A stretch of DNA of 64,000 nt from Polychytrium aggregatum (lineage: Eukaryota; Chytridiomycota; Chytridiomycetes; Polychytriales): positions 310,001 to 374,000 of the forward strand of contig NW_026516244.1 in the NCBI RefSeq assembly GCF_025602895.1, in the 5' to 3' direction. Made by a program: the position numbers and the translations under genes. Shown piece by piece: positions 36,301 through 47,584 of the stretch. The notes under the pieces were generated by a model, which searched no databases, was not told where the DNA came from, and worked only from the letters and a program-made list of their open reading frames with translations. How positions within the stretch are numbered: the stretch's first letter is position 1; each line of letters begins with the position of its first letter.

Positions 36301-37313
36301 ATATCGGCAAATCGTCTGGAGCCGCAGAAGCAAGATGAATTGGTGGAGTAGGAGCACATTGCGAGTCAGTTCGAGCCGGTTGGGCGAAAACAAGCGACCC
36401 AGGCGCTGCTCTCGTCTGTCCCGACTGGACGATGCTTCAGGAGACAACAACCTCGGCCTCACCAATGAACATCTGGTACCAGTAGTTGTTTCGGACAGAG
36501 TAGCGAAAGAGATTGATTTCCTTGCTGTGAAGTATCGTCGAGCAAAGGGTGGTGTTCTGACGATCCTCTGGGACGAGCGCGGCCAGGGTCGGATGGTTGG
36601 ATGGTTGGATGAGATGGAGTGGTGCATGGGATGGAGTATTCAAAGGAACGGCGGCAGATTGAGCCACAACGCCCGGCGAGTTGGGAGGGCTCGATTGCGG
36701 GCTGGATGCAGGCAGGACCTCAGACACTGATGCAATCAACCCCACTCCCAAATCTATACGCCGCTCCAAGCGTGAGCGGACTCGGACTACATACGTGCAA
36801 ACTTGATGTCTGCACCAAGCCCGATCAGCTCGACGCCGAGAAGAGCCTCGCCCAGGGTTTCGTGGTAATGCTCGACGTCCTTGGAGCCGAGGCAGAAGGG
36901 TAGTTGGGTGTATTCATACGTCTCTTGGCTATTTGCATAGGGACCGACGGTATTCATCCATACGACGACCTCTTCACTGTCTCGATACTGGATGACAGTG
37001 ATGTACCAGCATTAGATCAAGGCAAGGCAAGGCAAGGGGGAGACCAAGGGCCAGATGCTTCCGCGGAATATGCCAGGACAATGACAACATCACAAGCACA
37101 TGGCACGGCAACACATGGCTCCAACGGCACCGCTGGTCGGTTCGGCCCCAGGGTAAAAGTCGATATCGTCGGCAGTGCCGATCCAGAAGTAGCCTCTGGC
37201 AGCAGACTTACCCTGTGCGAATGCTCGTCGGCCCATGCCGCCTGGATCCAACACAGAATCACAAGCAGAGCCACGAGAGCGATCCTCGGGCACCGCATGG
37301 AATCAAAGGACAT
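33322..37313 (-). CDS. TM9SF3: TM9SF3-type nonaspanin (transmembrane 9 superfamily)
   Basis: Sixteen exons: 37313-37212, 36987-36795, 36567-36463, 36315-36298, 36094-36003, 35871-35849, 35769-35628, 35452-35321, 35184-35018, 34881-34787, 34698-34457, 34301-34143, 33968-33914, 33814-33700, 33586-33451 and 33330-33322. They give 594 residues; human TM9SF3 is 589. Nonaspanins sit in Golgi and endosomal membranes and sort membrane proteins. A signal peptide ([17 protein letters not shown]) is followed by the luminal domain ([26 protein letters not shown]) and the first helix ([14 protein letters not shown]). Next come the cytosolic HDYSRYN and [11 protein letters not shown] motifs and eight more helices including [38 protein letters not shown] and KIYYVYGF. 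The protein ends in YTNVKID. Exons 4 (18 nt), 6 (23 nt) and 16 (9 nt) are micro-exons confirmed by protein fit. Confidence 0.93.
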
Positions 37314-37460
37314 GGCTTTGCCGGTTTCGAGGATCGATGATGGCAGCAAGCGCTGTGTCGGCGAAGGGTTATGCGCAGAGATGGCGGCCAAGGAGCAAGC
37401 CGATGTGGGCTGCTGGATCAGGGAGCAGCGCGGCCTTGTCGCCGACGCAAGAGGCAAGGC

Positions 37461-37513
37461 GCAAGGAGCAAGGAGCAAGGAGCAAGGAGCAGGAGCAAGG
37501 CACAAGGAGCAAG
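37461..37513. repeat. AAGGAGC heptamer repeat
   Basis: About six imperfect AAGGAGC/AAGGCGC units in the spacer between the divergent TM9SF3 and ATP14 genes, about 240 bp upstream of the ATP14 start. Confidence 0.75.
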
Positions 37514-37752
37514 TGCATCTATTAAATTAATTACCGGCTTCCCTCGGCTCGAACCGCACCGGCCAGCCGGATCTCCTCGCCGGCTCTCGGTCGCGCCTCG
37601 CTCCCCGCCTCGCTCCTCGCCTCGCTCATTTTTTTTCGTTTTGCGTGAGGCGACTTGTCAAAGCATTCCTCGACAGCCCGAGAATCGGTTTGCTTGCGCT
37701 TCTTCCTCGATCTGCCTTTTCGCACAAGCCTCGGTCTCGACACACGTCTGCC

Positions 37753-39385
37753 ATGTTCCGCGCTGCCCGCTCTGCCATCGCCCCCATCAAGGTACCGCTG
37801 TCCGTTCGCTGCGTCTCGGCCGTGCTCCTTCCAGGCAACCAGGCGCCCTCTCGTTGCTCGGCTTGCGACTCGACCCGGCCTCGTCGTCACCAAGATATGC
37901 ATTATGGATCGCGCATCTGGCGTCGCTCTCCGGCGGCCACGTATGCATCAGCGGCATGGGGAGTACCACTCACCCGTATATCCACTGCCCGTCTCTTCTT
38001 TGCCGGCATTTCAGGCCGCCGTCGCTTTCCGCGTGGCTCCGACCCCCATCCGCGCCATGTCCACCCAGGCCCCCGGTATAGAACTGTTGCATCCGACTTG
38101 TGACTCAGCTGTCCATGTGCAGCCCATGCTGCCCGATGGCCCGATCCCCCTCCATCCTAATCAATTCTCTTCTGCTTGATGTCCGAACGATGCGTTTCGT
38201 CGACGATATGATTCTGGATATGGCTCATGTCCAAACGGCTGTGCTGCTGGACTCTCCTCCTCGATGTCGACCTGAATGCGTGTCATCTGCGACGGAACAC
38301 TTGATGGAATTGCCGACACCTACCGAACCTGGGACTGGATGATTGTTACGGCTACTTTGCTGGAACCATATCATGGGCGGCATGGACAATGGACTCGGAT
38401 ATGCGCCTTGGGACCAACGCTGTGCTATATCGGTCGATATGCTCAATGATGTTTGGTTCGGCAACTCGTCTATTAGACTTCATCCAGAAGCTGTACCTGG
38501 ATGCCATCCGTGGCTACGTGCCCAAGGAGGTTAGATTCTGAGTGTTGCATGCGGCTCTGGTGCGGAACGATACAGAACCAAGATGCGACCGACTTCCAGC
38601 TCAACTTTAGCTGATCAGCTCGTTGTCTTGAATTTGTCAACTCGATCTAGACCACCGAGAAGGTTGCCATCCCCGATAAGTTCACCGTTCCTGCCCCCCC
38701 TCCCAAGGTAATGTTTGATTACTCGTTGGACACCACCAGAAGCAATGTCTTTGGTTGTGGTATCGTGGAGCTCTCTTCTCGTAGACGTGCATTGTCTGCG
38801 AATGGCCTCATGGACAACGGACACAGATAAACTGTGCTGTTTGCTGACATTGCTGGATGATACTCTAGCCCGAGCTGGAGACTGCCCCCGCCCGCGCTGT
38901 TCAGGGTGAGGAGGCCTTTGCCGAAGAAGAGTGGCCCGCTCTGTACAACGCCATCGATGATCCCCACAACTACAACGGTAGGTGCTTCCCGACGACAAGA
39001 ATCATGGCAACGTCAAAGTGCCGGTGTGTCGGGCGTCGTTGGCTGTGCTCCTTCCCGTATCAGACTCTCGCCGCCCATGGATGTGGTGCTTGCACTGTTA
39101 TGTTTCGCTGACAACCGATCACTACCATCTCCATCTCCATCTCCATCTCCATCTCCATCTCCATCTCCATCTCCATCTCCATCTCCATCTCCATCTCCAT
39201 CTCCATCTCCATCTCCATCTCCATCTCCATCTCCATCGCCATCGCCATCGCCATCTCCATCGCCATCGCCATCGCCATCTTTCCTCTGCAATTGTCCAGA
39301 TGAGTGGGACTTCACCACCGACAATGACGACGGTGCTCTGCTCCCCCAGCGTCTGAAGCCCGTCGACTACGACGCCCACCACTAA
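37753..39385 (+). CDS. ATP14: Mitochondrial ATP synthase subunit h
   Basis: Exons 37753-37791, 38015-38075, 38477-38529, 38651-38707, 38869-38977 and 39300-39385 give 134 residues in frame. Subunit h (F6-like) is part of the peripheral stalk of F1Fo-ATP synthase on the inner mitochondrial membrane. The N-terminus is a typical matrix presequence (MFRAARSAIAPIK, later RAMST). The family helix is DFIQKLYLDAIRGYV. A Pro-rich linker (FTVPAPPPK) follows, then an acidic WD-type tail (EEEWPALYN, DEWDFTTDNDD), matching the layout of yeast Atp14. Exon 3 (53 nt) carries the diagnostic helix. Intron 5 is mostly a CTCCAT array. Confidence 0.82.
39125..39280. repeat. Hexanucleotide (CCATCT)n array in ATP14 intron 5
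   Basis: About 26 copies; the last eight are mixed with CCATCG units. The array ends 20 nt before the 3' splice site (AG at 39298-39299) and is pyrimidine-rich on the sense strand. Confidence 0.95.
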
Positions 39386-40287
39386 ACTGCCTCGGCCCAA
39401 CCCGACGGACAAGCTCGATGTCGAACCGATTGATTCGCTAATGTAGTTTTTGTCGAGCCCGACCTCCTTCCAGCCTGCGCGCGCACGAGCGAGGTATCCA
39501 GGAATTGCCACCTGATAGCCCTCATTGCGGCGTCCGCAAATATACATTCACAACACAGCTGCAGTTCCGCATCGTGCTGGCGCATGAGCACGGATTCTGG
39601 TGACAACGTACGTCCCTTGCAACCACCATGAATCGAGGTGGTCCGGAGGGCACGGCCAGTGGGATGTGCTTCATGGTGTGGGAAAGGAGCACTATGCGGG
39701 CAGCCTCCCGCCAACACCGACATCCATACATCCCGTCGGTGACCATCCTGCCGGTGACCATCCCTCGATGACCATCTGCCGGAATCCGCATCCTTCTGGA
39801 AGCGCTCGTGTCCGCCATCCCCAGAGTGCCCCCACATGACCAAGCGAACCCTGACATGGCGTGACACCACAGCGACGCGGGCCAACAAAAGGGCGGGGCT
39901 GCTGGACGCCGACCCCGCCTTCTCCAAACGCATCTCGACCCCACCGGCCAGTCCTCTCTGCGTCTGCCCAGCAACAAGCAAAGCTCGAATATCCCTTGGT
40001 AAGATCCACGCCCGTTCGTCTCTCCTTCGGCCAACATTGCAGATCATCCGTCGCTGCATTCTTCTCGCTGCAGCATCTGGATCGAGCTACCGGATCAGTA
40101 TCTGCGGCCTTCCCTCGCTCTCCCGCTCGATTGAGCATGATCCAGATCTGCACCTTTCACGCGCCTCTTACCCTCTTGTCTATACTCCAACCCAGCTTCA
40201 ACCAATCCCTTCCATCGAATCACTACACATTCGCTCTGCGACTCCGAAGCCTGCGTTAGCATTCCATAGTCCTCTCCAAGCGTCCGA
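39386..40287. other. Intergenic spacer upstream of SVF1
   Basis: 0.9 kb between two plus-strand genes. A short GGTGACCATCC repeat lies near 39735-39775. Open frames on both strands do not resemble proteins I know and lack splice-consistent continuations. No RNA gene seen. Confidence 0.5.
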
Positions 40288-42318
40288 ATGAACCCAGGTG
40301 CGATGAGATGTCATGAGGTGTTGTGTGGCGGATATGATCCTTGCCGGGCGGACTCGTTTGATGCACGGGTTACCATCCTTGGTGGTCATCTCTGTCATGC
40401 CATGTCGTATCATGCCATGTCATAGCGGCGATTGCTCTACATCGGGCCTGTGTATGTCCGGATGTGCATGCACTCCAATGCTGGGTCCGGTGCTGCTGCT
40501 GCATGACCGATACTCATTGCAGCCGACTGTGATGTCCAGAAGCGCCTCTACGGATGTATTGCGTCTAATTGTTTGATTCGCTGTGGATCGGTGCACTAGC
40601 AACCATCGATCGCATTGATCTTCCCGTTGAGGAACTAAAGTGGCGCCTCAATGTGAGTGGGGCCAATGAAGCCTTCAATTACTACCTCACGATGGACGAG
40701 GGCCACGTCGCATGTATTCAGGTAGGAGCAATCGCCCGTCCTCTCGACTGAGTCGAAACGAAGCCTGGTTTTATAGTATCACGAGCAGAGCTTGCACAAG
40801 CGCTTTCATATGCCTGTTATATACTCACCCGATCTGCATTTCCCACTTCCTCGTCTCGGTCGCTGGCTGTGGCTGCCCTCGTGTACACTCGTACTGCTTG
40901 GCACTCGAAATCACAGATAATCTACTCGACTCTTGGGTATGTCGATTGATTTTGCTTCGAATCTGATATGAAGAAGGGTGCACTGCTATTGAAACTGACG
41001 ATGGAGGGAAAGGCGATGGCCAAGAGCGGAGATATCATGAGACGAGTGTTGCCCCAAGTTCGTGATGCCATGCGATCGGTGCTCAGAGATCCGTTTTGGC
41101 TAATGCTGACCCCATATGCCCGTTTGATCTGGGACACCAGCTGGAGCCCCTCTGTCCAGGTAAGCTGTTGCGATTCAGTTGTGATAGCACGCCATATCGC
41201 ATATCGCACATCGCACAAATTGAGCATGCGTCGGCTGCAATGCCCCCCGGAACTCAATTTCCCTTGCACTCCGCGGCCATGCTTCTACATCTTATGCATC
41301 ATGTGCCAACCTAATAGGTCTCGGGGCGATTTTATCATGCCAACGGCCAAAACTACACCAAAACCGCATCATTTGCTGGCACAGCCATGGTGCTGTCTCC
41401 TGATCGACACTCTGCCACCTGTGAAAAGTCGACGTTCTTCTTCAATCCAGACACCTGGACATGGACCATCTCTTACCAGAGCAGCGCGCCTGACGAGCTG
41501 TCGATGGAACTTGAGTTTGTTGCCACCGATCAAGGCTGCCAAATTAACGGCGGACAGAAGAATTTCTTCATAGACAAACCCGCCAACGGCTACGTGCTTA
41601 GCCAGTTTATACCCAAGGCCAAGGTCAACGCTACCATCAAGGTGGATGGCCAGACTCTGACGGCGCCGCATGCTCAAGGCGCCATCCTGCGTTACATTCA
41701 CAACAAGCCCACACTCCCTGGTCGATGGAACTGGGTCAACTTCCAGACGAACCAAGATTCACTTTTGTTGCTCCAGGTGAGTTCTCGAGCCGATTTGCTG
41801 CTTGAAGGTGTGTCGATTGAGCGGTGGAAGCCGTCATGGCCTCCTGAGGACCCAAAGTCATTCTGATCCATCCAATCTGCGGCCGTATCCAGTTTGAGAT
41901 GCCCGATGGCTATGAATACGACATTGACGTGTCGAGCGAAGGCATCTTGGTCCTGAACGACAAGACCGTCGCGGTCACTCTCGAAAATTGCGCCACTCAC
42001 ATCGATCCCGAGCCCGACAGCACCAACGGATATCTAGTCCCTTCGCGTCTGCACTACGAGTGGATTGGGAAAACAAAGGATGGCCAAGAACTCAAAGTCC
42101 TCCTCGAGACCCCGGCCGCACACATGCGCGGCCGTATCGATGTGCTGAGCGAGCTGCCTTACTTTTTGCGAGTCTTTCTCCAAACATTCGTGATGGCCCC
42201 ATACATCTACCATTGGGTGGAAAAAGCCAAAGTTTCGGTCAAAATCGGCGATGAAGTACGCATTCTCGAAGGTTCTGCTTTCTTGGAGACGACGTTTACG
42301 TACAAAATGGATGAATGA
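40288..42318 (+). CDS. SVF1: Svf1-like survival factor (lipocalin-fold, oxidative-stress protein)
   Basis: Exons 40288-40297, 40600-40721, 40917-40936, 41141-41159, 41318-41776 and 41893-42318 give 351 residues. Svf1 proteins are fungal tandem-lipocalin proteins linked to oxidative-stress survival and sphingolipid (ceramide) handling. Visible family segments: VEELKWRLNVSG, GHVACIQIIYSTLG, GWSPSVQVSGRFYH, LSPDRHSATC and, in the second half, GRWNWVNF, YHWVEKAKV and LEGSAFLETTF. Three exons of 10, 20 and 19 nt rebuild the conserved QIIYSTLG-GWSPSVQ stretch, which supports them. The 10-nt first exon (MNP) is the least certain. The frame is open and in phase throughout. Confidence 0.82.
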
Positions 42319-42906
42319 GCCCGCCAACTTTAAGGCGCAAGGTTTTGCTCGATCAATTTACGTAAATATAGTTCTTTAAAACGTAAACGGGGACACCGAG
42401 CGATGGTCATGGTTGAGAAAGAGAGTGGTGGCTAGTGAGCGGCATCCATAATGGGGTCTCATCCAACGATTACGCCGCCGTTGCTGTCGCCAGCGTCGCC
42501 AGCAATTTCAAGTCGGAAGCCGCGTCCGTAGATCCTGCGTGCTCGAGTGAAACCGTCTGTGATCATCGTCAAAGCTCATTCAGAATGAAATAGACAGCAT
42601 CAACTGTGATGGAGGCACTTCCCAACCCAGCGCCAGTGCTTCTATAGGGTGCGCAATCTGCATTTGAGCAGCGGTCGAGGGGACACGTCTTGCAAGACTC
42701 TCCCTTCCAGCACTGCCAATATGAAGCCCAAGACGAGCTCGCCGTCGGGTCGTTGTTGCAGGTGCGTGGCTAGCATTGCTGATCGACCCAGAGTATGGGA
42801 TCTCGCCACAAAATGCTCAAAGAGATGGCTGAAAACGGTCTTATCTATTGTAGATTCACGGAGGGGGGGAGTTGGACCGGCGGTATCGCCAAGCAAAGGA
42901 TGGATT
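42319..42906. other. Convergent intergenic region SVF1/CYS3
   Basis: 0.59 kb between convergent genes. It contains TTTAAAACG-rich AT sequence just after the SVF1 stop (42350-42385), plausible 3' UTR. No gene recognised. Confidence 0.55.
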
Positions 42907-44818
42907 TTAGAGCTGAACGGCCTTCTCGAGAGCCTGCTTGATATCGGCAACCAGATCGTCGCCATCCTCAATCCCAACCGACATTCTAATCAGACTATCA
43001 GTCACCCCGAGGGCTGCACGGGCCTCAGGAGTGAGCGAGGCGTGGGTCATGACCGCCGGCAGCTCGGCAAGACTCTCGACACCGCCCAGGGACTCGGCAA
43101 GGGCAAAGAGGTTGAGGGCCGAGAGGAACTTGTTTGAAGTCTCGAGGTTGCCGTTCTTGAGGCGGAACGAGAGCATGCCGCCAAAGCCCTTTTGCTGGCG
43201 CTTGGCGAGCTCGTGCTGCTTGTGCGAAGGAAGGCCTGGATAGATGACTTCGGAGACCAGTGGCGAGGCCTCCAGGAAGTGCGCGATTCTGATGGCGTTC
43301 GCCTCGTGCTGCTTCATGCCTATATTCGATGCGTACCCCACCACCGAAACCATCAGTTCTACGGAATCATGTCGCCAGGAGATTTAGCTGTGAGACACAG
43401 TTCATCACGACGGGCGGCTTACGGAGGTGAAGGGTCTTCAAACCACGGTTGGCAAGGAAGCAGTCAAACACGCTTGGGACACCGCCGATCGAGTTTTGAA
43501 GGAATCGGAGGCGAGCGTAAAGATCCTCCCTGTTGGTGATGGCGACGCCCATGACGCAGTCGGAATGGCCATTGATGTACTGCGAAAGCACATTGACGGA
43601 TTATTACAGTGCTCGCACGGGGCATCGCCATTTACAGAAGAGTGAACACCGCCATGCTCCTGTAGCTGGGGTAGCACTCACCTTGGTAACAGAGTGAACA
43701 ACAACGTCGGCACCGAGTTCAAGAGGATTCTGCAAACATCAAGGGCATTCGGGTTAGCAGAGGATGTCATCGAGAAACAGCACAGGACCTCGACGGGAGC
43801 CTCGAGGAAGGTAGCTCATCTTCCATCTAGAATCGCGCAGTACAAGATCGCCAGCAGTGTACCTGGAAGAAAGGGCTCATGAAAGTGTTGTCGACAACAA
43901 GGAAGACGTTGGGATAGGAGTGGGCAATCTCGGCGACAGCCTTGATGTCAACCAAACGCAGGGTGGGGTTGGCTGCCGCAACGCGAGCAAAATTGGCAGT
44001 CGTTAGCAATCAAGGGGCAGTGCTGCTGGCTCCCATCCGCCTGAGCGTGTTTTCATCGCTTCTGTTCAAGCAATCGTAAGCGCTGCTCTCAACAGTGTGT
44101 AGAGTCGATCGCAATCTCCTCCTCCCTCCTTTTACTCACTGGGAGACTCGACCCAGATCATCTTGGTGTTGGGCTTGATGGCCGATCGGAGATTTTCGGG
44201 GTTGTAAAGGTCCACAAAGGTGACGTCGATGCCGTTGTTGCTGGCGACCTTGGTGAAGTACCGGAAGGTGCCGCCATAGACATCGTTGACGCTAACGACA
44301 TGATCGCCGGAGGCGAGCAGACCCGTGACGTTGGCGGTAGTGACGGATCCCGAAGCATAAGCCAGACAGTGCTTGCCGTTCTCAAGAGCAGCAACGGCGG
44401 TCTCGAAAGCCGTGCGGGTGGGGTTGCCAGCACGGGAATAGTCGTAGCCCTTGTGGACACCCGCGGCCTCCTGGGCAAAGGTGGTGGAGAGCGAGATCGG
44501 AGGAATGACGGCGCCGGTAACGGGGTCTGTGCAAGGCGGCGAGAGGGGAATAGGGAGATGCGGGGTCAGAGAAGATGCGGGGTCAGAAAAGATGCGGGGT
44601 CAGAAAATGCACATTCCACTGAGGAGTTTGCAGGGCAACCGCTTGGCCACTCCCGAGGCATCAGAGATGCGATTGCGGTGCGTGTCGCCAAGCCAGATGT
44701 GTGTGGATGCGACAGCAACTCGCTTGCAGACCGGTAAGCGCATACCGGGCTCCTGGCCGGCGTGAATCGCGCGGGTAGCGAACTTGAAGTCGGAGTAGTC
44801 CTGCTGGTGGTGGGCCAT
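42907..44818 (-). CDS. CYS3: Cystathionine gamma-lyase (reverse transsulfuration)
   Basis: Exons 44818-44746, 44526-44140, 43972-43863, 43729-43682, 43579-43423 and 43319-42907 give 395 residues; yeast Cys3 is 394. The PLP enzyme cleaves cystathionine to cysteine, 2-oxobutyrate and ammonia in the cytosol. Landmarks: [59 protein letters not shown], and HSVTKYINGHSD with the PLP lysine (Lys206) as the last codon before intron 4. Also [37 protein letters not shown] and [10 protein letters not shown]. All phases match. A TATA-like TATAAA lies about 105 bp upstream. Cystathionine gamma-synthase is a close relative, but the [10 protein letters not shown] start and overall length favour the lyase. 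Confidence 0.92.
44556..44606. repeat. 17-bp tandem repeat in CYS3 intron 1
   Basis: Three copies of AGATGCGGGGTCAGA plus a two-base spacer, at 44556, 44573 and 44590, lie 30 nt upstream of the exon 2 acceptor in genomic order within intron 44527-44745. Confidence 0.85.
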
Positions 44819-44921
44819 TGCGACGGGAGTGGACAGTGCGGAAGGTGCGATGGGCTTTGGAGTGAGGCGAGCGCAGATCTGATCGGCGAGGGCGACAGAG
44901 GTCGAGACGAGGCCGCAGGGA

Positions 44922-44927
44922 TTTATA
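44922..44927 (-). promoter_or_regulatory. TATA box candidate of CYS3
   Basis: The minus strand reads GATATAAAT about 105 bp upstream of the CYS3 ATG. Position is plausible for a core promoter; no other element assigned. Confidence 0.45.
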
Positions 44928-47500
44928 TCCCAACTGGGGTCGTTTGCTTTTTGTCAGCGGCCTTGTGGATGCAGCGACGCGCAATCCAGCCCCACAGCGT
45001 TGCGACACAGAGCAAGCACGCCGGCACCGCCGTGCGGCTGTCTTGCGCAAGTCCGCCCCGGAGTGAGGCCACTGCGGGCTGCGGCGACGCTGATTGGCCC
45101 CGGAGGGTGTGGGGGCGGCCACGGGGCGGATGGCCATCCGGCCCTGGACGGGAGGGCCGGCACGCCGGGACTCGGTGCTGGCGGTGCTGGCGGTGCAGAT
45201 CAGCAGCCGGTGGCGTCGCTGGGCGGCCTCCTGGTGCTGAGGCAGTGGCGGCGGCTTTCATACTCCTGTGTCGGTGCAGTGCCATTCCGGAGTGAACTCG
45301 ATGAACGCTGGGGCAGCGTGGCTGTGGGCCGACTCTGCACAGCCAGCTCCAGCCAGCTCCAGCCAGCTCCAGCCAGTCCAAGCGTCAATGCTGTTGGTTG
45401 ACATATCGCAGCTGGCCACGGAGTGCTCAGACGCCCTCGGTTTGACCCTCCCAGCCTATCACCTTCCGCCCTTGCACTCTGGCGCTGAAGCAGCCGCTTG
45501 AGCCCAGGCGGTGTGACGAGTGAGAACTCTAACACATCCGAGCATGGTCTGCGAGACGTGCGTGGGAGATAGGGAGGGCAGACGTTGGTCGACTATTTTC
45601 AGAAACCCGGGGCTCCCACACAGTGAACAAAGCGAGAAGGCTTCACTGTTCGAAGCCAGTTGATGATATTGCACTTACAGGGTGGATCCGGTGGCTCATG
45701 ATTACAACATAACTGCAAATCGGTCTCATGGCTGAGTCTGAGCGATTGAGTCTGGACCACACCTTAAATGCCGGTATTGCAGTTGAATAATGATGGCGGA
45801 TAGATCTGCCCCAGAAGCCCACACGATGACTCAACGGATACGCTGTATATATGTGTGTGTGTGCGCATCGGCTGTGACAAACAGCAAAAGGTATGCACGA
45901 AATAGGGCAGGTTGAGTGCGATAACAAATATCCAAACAGAGTCATTGAATATACTTCCCGGCTCGCCCAGCTTCGGACCCGCACCTAGGTCTGCTGAGGA
46001 GCTGGGCGACTAAGGTATGGGTTAATGACTCAGCTTGCCCTTATACCTGGATGCCTCAAGGACAGCTTCGGTCCGCTACCTCAGCCGATACGAAGCTTCT
46101 TCAGCACCGAGCACTCAAAGCAGATGAAATCCAAGTCCATTTTCAGCCCAAACAGCGGTCTGCCCAGAGGTCGCCCTGACCCGCTGTACTCCCCGTCGCC
46201 ATGCAGCTCTTGAAAGCCCACACCCGATACCGATCGTCCGCTCCACTCCACTCCACCCCACTCCACCCCACTTTGGTCAAGCTCGGCTTGCTCCAACACC
46301 CTGCCTATCACCCCTCCTCTGACTCAACTTTTTTTTTCCGTATTGGCCTCTACATTGATCGGGTTGGTATTGGTACTGGCCGTGCTCCTGTCGGCCAATC
46401 TCCGCCTCCTGCGCCACACCGACCCTCTCTACCCTTCGGTGCAGGCCCCGAGCCTGACTCGGCCATGTCTCCTCCCACCGCTCGCATCTGAAAAATGGCG
46501 CGGGATTTTGGTCCTGCGCTGGGCTCCAAATTCAGCGCATCACCCATGTCCCCCGAGGCTGCCCTTGAGTCGAGCTGGGAGCTAGTGGCCTTTCCAGAGA
46601 CGCTGGAGGCAGGAGCGAAAGAAACCAAAGGAGCGATAACAGCGAGTAACCGTGATCGCTGTTACTGCACAGCGAGCACAAATAATACTTTACTAGTGGT
46701 TGTGATGTGGCAACAATACTCCAGAAAGCATAGGGGAGCTTCAAAACCGGTAGTGTATTGGTGTTCGCCTGGAACACTAACGCATCTGTGTCGGTCACAC
46801 CATCGACACTCCTCAAACTACCACCCCGAAGCACCGAAGCTCAGAAATCAGTAATATCAGTATCGTGTTTATTTCTTTATCGCCATCGTCCTTGGAGTCG
46901 CGTTGGTCCAAGCATAAACTGACTCATCGGCGGTTTCGCCCCGGAGCATCAGATCTCGCGATTGCTGGGTTGAAACCCTCGTTGCGAGCGTGACTCAGTG
47001 CCGTAGCACCCAAACATATTATTCGCCTTTCGTTCCCAAAATTCCACACCCCCCCAATACCCACTCTCTCCCCTCACTCGCTCACTCCCTCTCTCCACCT
47101 TCGCCCTCCTCCTAATCTCTTCCTCTGGACGGGCAGCCGCTCACCTGACACTCGGACTGGCTTCACCCGTGACCATATCGTTTGTCTCTCCTTACCCGCG
47201 CATAAAGGGTGCACTCCCCAGCTCATTCCGCCATTTTCAGCGTGTCTTACACTTGCAGTAGCGATCGCAAGTATTTTGCCCTGCTGTGTGGCTCATTGGG
47301 TTCTTCGCGGGCGCGGCCATCCGCAGCCAAAAACCACTGTCTCCCTGTCCTTATCGGCAGTCTCTGTGAGGGTAAATTCACTTGCACATACTCATTTCCG
47401 AGCAGCAATCCGCTGCAATTTGGTGGTACAGTCGAGACTGGCGGGACTGAGGTTCGTTCCCCCATCGCTTGGAAAGGGCGGGATGGCGACGGTCTGGTCG
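44928..47500. other. Gene-poor 2.6-kb region
   Basis: No confident gene. It contains an AGCCAGCTCC decamer repeat at 45341-45376, a perfect 10-bp stem TCGCCCAGCT/AGCTGGGCGA (45963-45972 with 46000-46009), and a 9-bp stem TAACAGCGA/TCGCTGTTA (46637-46645 with 46656-46664). One stretch on the plus strand (46495-46650, starting MARDFGPALGSKF, later ESSWELVAFPETLEAG) looks coding-like but could not be extended by splicing. The complementary strand is also open there. It may be the remnant of a gene or a lineage-specific exon. Confidence 0.45.
45341..45376. repeat. 10-bp tandem repeat (AGCCAGCTCC)
   Basis: Three perfect copies plus a degenerate fourth, about 520 bp upstream of the CYS3 start codon. 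Confidence 0.85.
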
Positions 47501-47508
47501 TATATATA
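47501..47508 (+). promoter_or_regulatory. TATA box of the J-domain gene
   Basis: TATATATA lies 77 bp upstream of the ATG at 47585 in a region otherwise lacking such motifs. Spacing fits a fungal core promoter. Confidence 0.6.
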
Positions 47509-47584
47509 GCCCGCTACATTTCTCCTGGGGTCGAGCACCATCGGCCCCGTAGTCCGAATGATTTCAGTCAGTCTTAAAGTCAGA

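Noticed and set aside
46201-46491. Plus-strand frame with a hydrophobic segment (LIGLVLVLAVLLSANL in one frame)
   Set aside because: Frames on both strands are open here, none continues across plausible splice sites, and no family is recognised.
46920-47020. Possible tRNA (GGGTTGAAACCC resembling a T-arm)
   Set aside because: No matching acceptor stem, D-arm or anticodon arm could be folded. No tRNA or rRNA gene was found anywhere in the window.
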